From assembly GCA_036399695.1 (NCBI GenBank), contig DASWMP010000285.1, positions 1 to 12,131 of the forward strand: a stretch of 12,131 nt of DNA. Direction: 5' to 3'. This DNA is from DASVEE01 sp036399695 (GTDB lineage: Bacteria > Acidobacteriota > Thermoanaerobaculia > Gp7-AA8). Shown in pieces: positions 6,154-12,131 of this stretch. A program made the position numbers and the translations under genes. The notes beneath the pieces are model-generated. The model was not told where the DNA came from. It did not search any database and saw only the letters and a program-made list of their open reading frames with translations. How positions within the stretch are numbered: position 1 is the first letter of the stretch; the number at the start of each line of letters is the position of its first letter.

Positions 6154-7440
6154 ATGGCATCTCCCAACGCGGCGTGGTACGAGCGAGGGCGCGACCGCGT
6201 CATGCTGGGGGTCGTGATCGCCGGGGCATTGCTGCTGCCGCTGGTGGTGAATCCTCGGGATTCCTACGACACGTTCCGGTTGCCGAAGGTGTTGTCGTTC
6301 CTGGCGGAGGGGATGGTGGTGGCCGCGGTTTATTTCGCGGCGGTGGTGCTTGGCGGTCGCTGGGTGACGTCGTGGCGGGAACGGTGGGTGTGGCTGCCGG
6401 TTGGCGCCTTTGCGGTCATGGCCCTGGTGACGGCGTTGTCGACGAAGCCGTCGCTGAGTGCAGCGGCGCTGGTGACCGGGGCGGCGACGCTGGCGATCTT
6501 TCTGGCGACCGTTTCGGTGGCGCGATCGCGCGGGTGGATGCTGCTCGGGGTGCCGCTCATCGCGGCGGCGGCCAACGCGCTGCTGGTGATGGTGGAGGAG
6601 GCGAAGCTCTGGATGCCGTTCGGCGTGAAGAGCGGGGTCGCCCATCATCTGCAGTGCAGTGCCCTCGTCGGCAATCCGAACGAAGTGGGCGCTTATCTCG
6701 GCGCGGCGGCGCTGGCGGCCATTGCGGCGCTTTCGGTGCGCGATTCGAAATGGGCCATGGGCGCCGGCGCGCTGGTGCTGGTGGCCGGTCTGCTCGCCTC
6801 GCAGACGCTGACGGCCGCGGGGGCGCTGACGGCGGCGGCATTCGCGATGTTCGCCCGCTCGTCGCCGAAGCAGGCGCTGCGGACCATCGCCGCGGGCATC
6901 GTGCTGGTGGTGCTGGTCTTCACGCTTTACACGCCGTTCCGCACGCGCGTGGCGAACATGGCCTCCTGGGCGAAGCAGGGGAACTACAACACGCTGCTGA
7001 CCGACCGCCTCACGCCGTTCACCACCGCGGCGATGATGTTCGCCGACCGGCCCGTCACCGGCACCGGTCCGGGGACGTTCGCCTGGCATTACTACGACTA
7101 CAAGTTGCGCGCGGAAGCGCGCTATCCGCTGCTGCGCGAGGCGTGGAACCGCGGCGTCAATTACGGCGAAGTCCACAACGACCATCTGCAGGTACTGGCC
7201 GAAGGGGGCATCCTCGGGTACGCGGCGTTCGTGGCGCTGCTCGCGGCGCTGGCAACCATCTCCTCCACGGCGCCGGGTAGCGACGGCGATGCACGGCGGC
7301 GTTTCGCCTGGCGTCTGGCGATGCCGCTGGCGATCTACTGGATCGTCCTCTCGCTCGCGCAGTTCCCGCTGGAGACGCCGGTGGTGCGCGCTCTGCTCGT
7401 GCACCTGGCGGCACTGTGCGTGGCGTGGCGGAGCTCATGA
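6154..7440 (+). CDS. O-antigen ligase / Wzy_C family membrane protein
   Basis: This 428-residue polytopic membrane protein has about ten hydrophobic segments. In its C-terminal half is the large periplasmic loop typical of the Wzy_C (WaaL, PglL, Wzy) superfamily: TGTGPGTFAWHYY at 302-314 and GEVHNDHLQVLAEGGILGY at 338-356, with H341 as the likely catalytic-region histidine. GNPNEVGAYL at 173-182 is another family mark. Such proteins move a lipid-linked glycan to lipid A-core or another acceptor, or polymerise repeat units, on the periplasmic side. The exporter next door favours a ligase role, but polymerase cannot be excluded. The start is chosen at ATG 6154, just after a candidate -10; ATG 6133 is in frame but lies inside the inverted repeat, and longer versions back to 5902 would translate the repeat. 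The stop overlaps the next start (ATGA at 7437-7440). Confidence 0.85.
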   Translation: MASPNAAWYERGRDRVMLGVVIAGALLLPLVVNPRDSYDTFRLPKVLSFLAEGMVVAAVYFAAVVLGGRWVTSWRERWVWLPVGAFAVMALVTALSTKPSLSAAALVTGAATLAIFLATVSVARSRGWMLLGVPLIAAAANALLVMVEEAKLWMPFGVKSGVAHHLQCSALVGNPNEVGAYLGAAALAAIAALSVRDSKWAMGAGALVLVAGLLASQTLTAAGALTAAAFAMFARSSPKQALRTIAAGIVLVVLVFTLYTPFRTRVANMASWAKQGNYNTLLTDRLTPFTTAAMMFADRPVTGTGPGTFAWHYYDYKLRAEARYPLLREAWNRGVNYGEVHNDHLQVLAEGGILGYAAFVALLAALATISSTAPGSDGDARRRFAWRLAMPLAIYWIVLSLAQFPLETPVVRALLVHLAALCVAWRSS

Positions 7441-7934
7441 CGCGCGCCCTCTTCATCGTGCGTGTCGTAGTAGCGGCGCTGCTCGTCTGTGCGACCGCGT
7501 ACGCCGTGCACCGCTGGTGCTGGCGCCCGTACCGATGCGCGGCGGCCGTCTCGGCCGGTGCCACGGCGCTCGAAGCAGCGGAGCACCGGAGCGACGCCGA
7601 CCGGCAACGCATCGCCCGCGCCGTGCAGACGAACCTCCGCCGCTGCGCATGCAGCTCCCCGGAGCTGGACATGCGGACCTACTTTGCGCTGGCCGAAGCG
7701 TCGGCGGCGATGGGCGATTACCGCGCCGCCATCGCCGATTACGAGCGCGCGCTGGCCATCGACCGCAGGCCGGAGCTCTACTTTGCGCTGGGGATGGCGT
7801 ATCTCAACGCGCTGGACCGCCTCGCCGCGCTGCACAACCTGGCGCGCGCCTGCGCGTTCGATCCGGCACGGCTGGCGGCCATCCCGTACCCGGAGATCCG
7901 GGAGGAAACGGCGCGGCGGGTGGCTGACCGGTAG
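7437..7934 (+). CDS. Small membrane-anchored TPR protein
   Basis: A 165-residue protein with one N-terminal hydrophobic segment (about 5-25, FIVRVVVAALLVCATAYAV), which is either a membrane anchor or an uncleaved signal. It is followed by two tetratricopeptide repeats: residues about 79-112 (TYFALAEASAAMGDYRAAIADYERAL) and about 113-146. It has four cysteines (C34, C70, C72, C139) that might pair in the periplasm. TPR modules bind partner proteins; many Wzy_C proteins carry TPRs fused at their C-terminus, so this protein overlapping the ligase-like gene by ATGA may be the detached equivalent. GGAG lies just before the start. The specific role is unknown. Confidence 0.75.
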   Translation: MTRALFIVRVVVAALLVCATAYAVHRWCWRPYRCAAAVSAGATALEAAEHRSDADRQRIARAVQTNLRRCACSSPELDMRTYFALAEASAAMGDYRAAIADYERALAIDRRPELYFALGMAYLNALDRLAALHNLARACAFDPARLAAIPYPEIREETARRVADR

Positions 7935-7939
7935 GTACA

Positions 7940-8066
7940 GGGAACGATGGGACCTATGGCACCTATGGGACCGATGGGACCTCATGTCCCACCCGCCTGA
8001 ATACCACGCACCGCGGAGCCATAGGTCCGATAGGTCCCATCTGTCCCATACGTCCCATCGTTCCCC
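7940..8066. repeat. Long hairpin built from 9-bp repeats
   Basis: The left arm contains four contiguous 9-bp units at 7946-7981 (GATGGGACC, TATGGCACC, TATGGGACC, GATGGGACC). The right arm at 8021-8056 has four units of the complementary type (ATAGGTCCG, ATAGGTCCC, ATCTGTCCC, ATACGTCCC), then ATCGTTCC, the complement of GGAACGAT in the left arm. The two arms of about 47 bases pair with roughly nine mismatches around a loop of about 32 bases (7987-8018). It fills the gap between the TPR gene and the histidine kinase gene and could stop or stabilise the upstream transcript; there is no T-run. Confidence 0.8.
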
Positions 8067-8071
8067 CCGTG

Positions 8072-8080
8072 TGCCATGAT
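8072..8080 (+). promoter_or_regulatory. Candidate extended -10 (TGC-CATGAT) upstream of the histidine kinase
   Basis: TG at 8072-8073 plus CATGAT at 8075-8080 resembles an extended -10 (four of six positions, including the critical second and last). It ends seven bases before an in-frame GTG at 8088, the same geometry as TAGAAT before the ligase start. If it is used, the ATG at 8076 is promoter sequence and the kinase begins at GTG 8088 on a leaderless message. Confidence 0.3.
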
Positions 8081-10016
8081 CTCTCCCGTGAATCCGCTGT
8101 TCGATGCTCTTCTGCAGAGCGCGCTGGACCCGACCTGGATCGTCGGGCGGGAGGCTCTGCTGGAGCGGTTCAACCGCCCCTTCGCCCGGCTTTACACGGA
8201 TGCGCGCGGGGAAGCGCCGCGGGCCGGCATCCCCGCGGGCACGCTCTTCGAGGGGCCGTGGCGGGAAGTGTTCGACCGGGTGATGGCCGGTCGCAGCGTC
8301 TCGACCGACGCGAAGCTCGTCATCGCCGGGGCGCTGCGGCAGTTCTCGCTGGCCGGGACGGCGGTGGTGGAAGACGGCGCCGTCACGGCGGCGATCTTCA
8401 CGGCCCGCGACCTGACGGACACGCGGCGCACCGCGCGTGAGGATCTGTTCGAGCTGTCGCTGACGCGGCTCTTCCTGGCGGGCGACCGGCCGCTCGAGGA
8501 AACGCTCTTAGCGGCGGTCGAGTATCTCTGTGAATCGGACGAGTGGGATTGCGGCGTGGCCTGGCTCCTCGGCGACGACACGACGGCGCTGGTGCCGGCG
8601 GCCATCTACGCCGCCTCCGCCCTCCCGTACGGCGACGAGCTGCACGCGCAGCTCCGCGCCATCCGCTTCAGGAAAGGACAGGGGCTGCCGGGGCGTGCGT
8701 GGGCCGAGGATGACCTGGTGTGGATCGCGGACATCTCGGATGAATCGAACATCGCCCGCGCCCACCTGGCGCACCACCTCGGCCTGCACGGCGCGGTGGC
8801 GGTGCCGCTGCGCGACGGCGCGCGCGTGGCCGGCGTGCTGGAGCTCTTCACGCGGCACGTTCGTCCCGTCGACGAGCTGCGCGGGCGGTCACTTCTCCGT
8901 ACCGGCGCGGGGATGGGACGGCTCATCGCACGCCGCCGCACGGACGACGAGCGCCGCCAGTTGCTGCAGGTGATCGAGCGCAAAGGGCTGGAGTGGACGC
9001 TCACGTTCGACGCCATCGAGCTGCCGATCTTCATCACGTCGACCGAAGGGGTGGTGCGGCGGATGAACCGTGCCGCTCGCGATCTCGCGGGCGGCGAGTA
9101 CGCGGACGTCCTCGGCCGCCGCATCCGCTCGATCGGCGACGGTGAGCCGTGGACGACCCTCGGCGCCTGCGTGGAAGCGGTGCGGGACAGCGGCGAGACC
9201 TGCACCGCGCAGGCGCACCAGCCGGAAGCGGACCGCTCGTGGGACATTGCGGCGAACTCGTACCAGGCCGTGGACGAGCCGGCGCGCACGATCCTGGTGG
9301 CGCGGGAGATGACGAGCATCGTCCGCCTGCAGAACGCCGTCCGCCGCGGCGAGCAGCTTTCGGCACTCGGCGAGCTGGTGGCCGGCGTGGCCCACGAGGT
9401 CCGCAACCCGATCTTCGGGATGCAGATCACGGTGGACGCGCTCGAATCGGCGCTGCCGGCCGACCTCGACGTCCGCGACCTGCTGACCGTCCTCCGCCGC
9501 TGGCTCGAACGGCTGAACCGGCTGATGGAGAGCCTCCTCGCCTACGGCCGCACCTGGACCATCGACCTGCAGGAAGGGTCGATCGCCGGCGTCCTGCAGC
9601 AGGCAGTCGAAGGGACGGAGCCGGTGGCGGCGACGAACGGCGTGACGGTGCGCTCGATCGTGGAGGTCGAACGGCCGATGCTGATGGATGCGTCGCGGCT
9701 CGTGCACGCCTTCGAGAACCTGATCACGAACGCCGTGCAGCACTCGAAGGAGAAGGGGGAGGTCACGATCACGGCGCGTGAAGTGGATGGTTTCGTCGAG
9801 TGTTCGGTGCGGGATCAGGGGAGCGGCTTCGACCGCGCCGACCTGCCGCGGATCTTCGAGCCGTTCTTCACCCGGAGGCGCGGCGGGACCGGGCTCGGCC
9901 TGGCGATCGTGCAGCGGATCGTGGAGGAGCATGGCGGCACGTTAAATGCAGCCAATGCAGAGCATGGCGGCGCTGTCGTCACCGCGCGGTTTCCGGTCTA
10001 CCAGGTCAAAGAATGA
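8076..10016 (+). CDS. Cytoplasmic sensor histidine kinase, PAS-GAF-PAS-HisKA-HATPase
   Basis: A 646-residue kinase without membrane segments. Residues about 8-118 look like a PAS domain, 125-285 a GAF domain (with GQGLPGRAWAEDDLVWI at 201-217), and 300-415 a second PAS domain. HisKA has the H-box LGELVAGVAHEVRNP with phosphoacceptor H440; the ATPase domain shows the N box ENLITNAVQH (N548, N552), G1 DQGSG at 580-584, F box FEPFF at 594-598 and G2 GGTGLGL at 603-609. It should autophosphorylate on H440 and pass phosphate to the receiver encoded next. The signal is unknown; GAF and PAS suggest a small ligand or redox cue inside the cell. ATG 8076 has no Shine-Dalgarno sequence; GTG 8088, giving a start MNPLFDALL, is a serious alternative. 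The stop overlaps the response regulator start (ATGA at 10013-10016). Confidence 0.92.
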   Translation: MISPVNPLFDALLQSALDPTWIVGREALLERFNRPFARLYTDARGEAPRAGIPAGTLFEGPWREVFDRVMAGRSVSTDAKLVIAGALRQFSLAGTAVVEDGAVTAAIFTARDLTDTRRTAREDLFELSLTRLFLAGDRPLEETLLAAVEYLCESDEWDCGVAWLLGDDTTALVPAAIYAASALPYGDELHAQLRAIRFRKGQGLPGRAWAEDDLVWIADISDESNIARAHLAHHLGLHGAVAVPLRDGARVAGVLELFTRHVRPVDELRGRSLLRTGAGMGRLIARRRTDDERRQLLQVIERKGLEWTLTFDAIELPIFITSTEGVVRRMNRAARDLAGGEYADVLGRRIRSIGDGEPWTTLGACVEAVRDSGETCTAQAHQPEADRSWDIAANSYQAVDEPARTILVAREMTSIVRLQNAVRRGEQLSALGELVAGVAHEVRNPIFGMQITVDALESALPADLDVRDLLTVLRRWLERLNRLMESLLAYGRTWTIDLQEGSIAGVLQQAVEGTEPVAATNGVTVRSIVEVERPMLMDASRLVHAFENLITNAVQHSKEKGEVTITAREVDGFVECSVRDQGSGFDRADLPRIFEPFFTRRRGGTGLGLAIVQRIVEEHGGTLNAANAEHGGAVVTARFPVYQVKE

Positions 10017-10405
10017 ACTTCGCCACTCCTCCCAGAGATCGCATTCTCATTGTCGACGATGAAGAGCTGATCGTCATCTCGATGCGGCGCTACTTCGAAG
10101 GGCTCGGCTACCAGGTCGATTCGGCGCACGAGCTCGAAGAAGCGCAGGCACTGCTGGCCAACTACTCGTACGACCTCGTCATCGCCGACCTGCGGCTGAC
10201 CGGCATCGGCGGAGTCGAAGGGCTGCAGATCGTCGCCGACGTCCATCAGCGTTGCCCGAACACGCGCGTGATCCTGTTGAGCGCCTTCGGCACGCCGGAA
10301 ATCGAGCGGGAATCGTTCAACCGTGGCGCCGACGCCTTCCTGCAAAAGCCGAAGGCCATGATGGAGATCGCCACGGTCGCGAGCACGCTGCTCGATCACC
10401 GATGA
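10013..10405 (+). CDS. Single-domain response regulator (receiver only)
   Basis: This 130-residue protein is one receiver domain with nothing after it. The acidic pocket is D15-D16 in ILIVDDEE, the phosphoacceptor is D59 in LVIADLRL, the switch Ser is S90 in VILLSAFG, and K112 lies in the QKPK motif. It should take phosphate from the kinase encoded directly upstream and signal by binding a partner, the obvious candidate being the EAL protein that follows. Both junctions are ATGA overlaps (start within the kinase stop; stop at 10403-10405 within the EAL start), which suggests coupled, matched expression. The longer in-frame opening back to 9800 lies inside the kinase gene and is not used. Confidence 0.92.
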   Translation: MNFATPPRDRILIVDDEELIVISMRRYFEGLGYQVDSAHELEEAQALLANYSYDLVIADLRLTGIGGVEGLQIVADVHQRCPNTRVILLSAFGTPEIERESFNRGADAFLQKPKAMMEIATVASTLLDHR

Positions 10406-11157
10406 GCGAGCACTCCGCCCTCAATACGATTCTCCGCCCCGGCGGCATCACGCCGCTCTTCCAGCCCATCGTCCGTCTCGTCGAGAACGGCACGTCCCTG
10501 CATGCCGTGGAATGCCTTTCCCGCGGCCCCGCCGGTACGAACTTCGCCGCCGCCGGCGTGCTGTTCGATTACGTCCGGCTGAAGCGGGAGGAAAGCCTCG
10601 TCGACCGCGCCTGCATCTCCGCCGCTTTCGCCGAGACGCCCAACCTGCCGCGCGAGCTGAACCTCTGCGTGAACGTGCATGCGTCGACGCTCGGACGCGA
10701 CGTGGGATTCGTGCCGTTCCTCGAGAGCGTCGCCGGCAAGCACGGCATCGCGATGACGAACGTGACGGTGGAGGTGGTGGAGCACGCACCGCCGTGGGAC
10801 AACCGCAGTTTCCTCGACGCCCTCGAGCACCTCCGCACCCTCGGCGCCAAGCTGGCGGTGGACGACGTCGGTCTCGGGCAATCGAACTTCAAGATGCTGA
10901 TCGACGTCAGCCCCGACTACCTGAAGCTGGACCGCTACTTCGTGGCCGGTTGTTCGACGGACCCCAAACGGCGCGCCGTGGTGGCCGCCGTGACCCAGCT
11001 CGCCAAGGAGTTCGGCGCAGAGGTGGTTGCCGAAGGGGTGGAGGAAACGGCCGACGTGGACGTGCTGCGGGGGTTCGGCATCACGCTGATGCAGGGGTTT
11101 CTGTTCGCGCGGCCGATGGCCGCGGCGAGCGTGGCGGCGTTTGTGGCCGCCGCGTAG
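10402..11157 (+). CDS. Stand-alone EAL-domain protein (putative c-di-GMP phosphodiesterase)
   Basis: A 251-residue EAL domain with no partner domain. The name motif reads ECLSR (37-41) instead of EALxR. The metal and catalytic residues known from RocR-type enzymes all have counterparts: E37, N91 (CVNVHA), E124 with loop-anchoring E127 (VEVVEHA), D154-D155 (AVDDVG), K175 (LKLDR), E211 (AEGVEE) and Q231 (QGFLFARP). Loop 6, usually DDFGTGYSS, is changed to DDVGLGQSN, so activity is likely but not certain; it might instead be a c-di-GMP binding protein. It would linearise cyclic di-GMP to pGpG and so lower the second messenger. The ATG at 10402 overlaps the response regulator stop; extensions to 10252 lie in that gene. 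Together the three genes form a His-Asp phosphorelay leading to c-di-GMP control. Confidence 0.88.
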   Translation: MSEHSALNTILRPGGITPLFQPIVRLVENGTSLHAVECLSRGPAGTNFAAAGVLFDYVRLKREESLVDRACISAAFAETPNLPRELNLCVNVHASTLGRDVGFVPFLESVAGKHGIAMTNVTVEVVEHAPPWDNRSFLDALEHLRTLGAKLAVDDVGLGQSNFKMLIDVSPDYLKLDRYFVAGCSTDPKRRAVVAAVTQLAKEFGAEVVAEGVEETADVDVLRGFGITLMQGFLFARPMAAASVAAFVAAA

Positions 11158-11183
11158 CGGAGCGCGGGGCGTAATCTCGGAGT

Positions 11184-11205
11184 GCGGTGGCCGCTTCGCC
11201 ACCGC
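11184..11205. terminator. Short GC hairpin after the signalling operon
   Basis: GCGGTGGC (11184-11191) and GCCACCGC (11198-11205) form a perfect 8-bp stem with a six-base loop, 27 bases after the EAL stop. No T-run follows, so it is not a textbook intrinsic terminator. It may slow 3' decay, act with Rho, or be a REP-like element. Confidence 0.4.
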
Positions 11206-11273
11206 GGTCCAGATGAACGGCGGCTTTGTCTTCAGGGGACGGGCATTTCGCGTCGCTCTACCGGACATCTCGT

Positions 11274-11760
11274 TGCGCCGAACGTGAGGTTCACGTCCAT
11301 TGACCGGACCTTTCGGCCGATCGACGGTTCCTTTGCCTCGGCTGAACGTGCGGTTCACGTCATTCGACGGGACCGATGCCGTCGATCGACGGGACTTTCC
11401 CCTTCACTGAACGCGCGGCTCCCGTCGTTCGACGGGACCGATGCCGTCGTTCGACGGGACCTTTGCCTCCGCTGAACGCACGGTTCACGTCGTGCGACGC
11501 GACCGTTCCCGTCGTTCGACGGGATCGATGTCGTCAAACGACGGGAACTCTGCCTGGGCGGGACAGAAAGGTCCGGTCAAGCGACGGGATCGTCGCCGTC
11601 CGGTCGAGGAATGTCTGCGTCCGCTGGACAGATCGGCGCGGTTGCGCGATGGGATCGGTGCGGTTCGCGAGCCCGATCGTTGCCTTCACGGGACAGAAAG
11701 GTGGCGTCGTCGAAGGGGCGGGTGCCGTCGCGCAACCCGATCGTCACCTGCGCCGAGGAC
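11274..11760. repeat. Degenerate 65-bp higher-order tandem repeat array
   Basis: The landmark CTGAACG starts at 11342, 11407 and 11472 (with a diverged CCGAACG at 11278), that is, every 65 bases. CGTC followed by a TTCGACGGG-like core starts at 11358, 11380, 11423, 11445, 11488, 11510 and 11532, alternating 22 and 43 bases and ending with an extra 22-base step. GGACAGA starts at 11561, 11626 and 11691, again 65 apart. The 65-base unit therefore consists of two similar 22-base subunits and one 21-base subunit; later copies decay. Many subunits carry a dyad (CGTCG-TT-CGACG). Open frames across it are low complexity and 65 is not a multiple of three, so I call no gene here. Confidence 0.75.
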
Positions 11761-11793
11761 ATCGCTGCCTTCCGTCTTCCGCTGCTGCACTCC

Positions 11794-11961
11794 AAACCGG
11801 CGCCTGTGGGCGCGGACAGACAGGAGTGTCTGTCCCACATTCAGATCTGCAGGAGTGTCTGTCCCACATTCAGATCTGGCGGAATATCGGCACCCGCGAG
11901 CACGGCTGGATTCAGTGTGGGACAGACACTCTTGTCTGTCCGCGCCCGCAGGCGCCGATTT
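11794..11961. repeat. Long palindromic element, copy 1
   Basis: The left arm 11794-11839 and right arm 11916-11961 are 46 bases each and reverse-complement one another with about three mismatches. The arms contain GGACAGACAGG and TGTCTGTCCCACA. The central part holds an extra partial left arm (see the 29-bp duplication) and a spacer at 11879-11915 that recurs in copy 2. The size, terminal palindromy and repetition suggest a MITE- or REP-like mobile palindrome, but no terminal target-site duplication is evident and no transposase gene is present. Confidence 0.75.
11821..11878 (+). repeat. Perfect 29-bp tandem duplication within palindrome copy 1
   Basis: Bases 11821-11849 and 11850-11878 are identical 29-base units beginning CAGGAGTGTC and ending CAGATCTG. 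Copy 2 has the unit only once (12021-12049), so the duplication is specific to copy 1 and appears recent. Confidence 0.9.
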
Positions 11962-12009
11962 CAAGGCCTGAGACACCCTCCTGCCGCCACCGCGCTCCTG
12001 GATTGCTTC

Positions 12010-12131
12010 GCGCGGACAGACAGGAGTGTCTGTCCCACATTCAGATCTGGCCGAATATCGGCACCCGCGAGCACGGCTGGATCAATGTGGGACAGACACT
12101 CTTGTCTGTCCGCGCCCGCAGGCGCCGATTT
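12010..12131. repeat. Long palindromic element, copy 2 (reaches the window end)
   Basis: From 12011 to the window end the sequence repeats copy 1 nearly exactly, minus the 29-bp duplication and one further base, with the start offset by 200 bases. GGACAGACAGG on the left pairs with the complementary segment around 12084-12115 with one mismatch. The right arm retains the outer GGCGCCGATTT, but the left side lacks the outer GGCGCC segment, so the two copies have different left boundaries. Between the copies is a unique stretch of 49 bases (11962-12010). Confidence 0.8.

Noticed and set aside
10252..10401. Longer EAL protein starting at 10252
   Set aside because: The extra 50 codons lie out of frame inside the response regulator and have no domain; the ATGA overlap at 10402 matches the other junctions of the operon.
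11182..11976. Open frames of 60-176 codons on both strands across the repeat region
   Set aside because: They read low-complexity R/S/D/G/P sequence from a 65-base repeat that shifts frame every unit, and lack ribosome binding sites and recognisable domains.
11274..12131. Possible CRISPR array
   Set aside because: Units drift in sequence without a constant repeat alternating with unrelated spacers of fixed size, the 29-bp duplicates are directly adjacent without a spacer, and no cas gene is present.
11158..12131. Insertion sequence or integrated element with a transposase
   Set aside because: No transposase or integrase frame, DDE-like motif or target-site duplication was found; only non-coding repeats are visible.

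Overview
This is a GC-rich window from a Gram-negative-type bacterium, with long ORFs whose third codon positions are strongly G/C. The gene content (ABC-dependent polysaccharide export, an O-antigen-ligase-family protein, soluble PAS/GAF sensor kinase, EAL protein) and the degenerate short tandem repeats between genes make me lean towards Acidobacteriota or a similar environmental phylum. That placement is an impression from memory and cannot be proven from this window.

Layout. (a) 186-4314, + strand: a surface-polysaccharide operon with a two-domain glycosyltransferase (GT4-like plus GT2), a polysaccharide pyruvyl transferase family protein, and a 2-oxoglutarate/Fe(II) oxygenase that overlaps it by ATGA. 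(b) 5932-4360, - strand, convergent with (a): an ABC-2 permease and its ATPase of the Wzm/Wzt (TagGH) type, one base apart. (c) 6154-7934, + strand, divergent from (b): a Wzy_C/O-antigen ligase family membrane protein overlapping a small membrane-anchored TPR protein. (d) 8076-11157, + strand: a signalling operon of cytoplasmic PAS-GAF-PAS histidine kinase, single-domain response regulator and stand-alone EAL-domain protein, all joined by ATGA overlaps. (e) 11158-12131: about 970 bases with no credible gene, filled with repeats.

Blocks a-c plausibly make, decorate (pyruvate ketal, hydroxylation), export and ligate or polymerise a cell-surface glycan. Block d is a phosphorelay that probably ends in cyclic-di-GMP turnover. 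A link from c-di-GMP to glycan production is plausible from proximity only.

The most unusual content is the repeat landscape. A degenerate 7-bp repeat family occurs at 4321-4355, at 5989-6131 (as an inverted repeat with extra tandem copies in its loop), and, strikingly, inside the glycosyltransferase reading frame at 1092-1126, where it encodes an interdomain linker. A second family of 9-bp units forms a large hairpin at 7940-8066. A third is a 65-bp higher-order tandem array (22+22+21) at about 11274-11760. Two copies of a long palindrome with 46-bp arms, one carrying a 29-bp internal duplication, close the window. No tRNA, rRNA, CRISPR array, transposase or integrase was seen.
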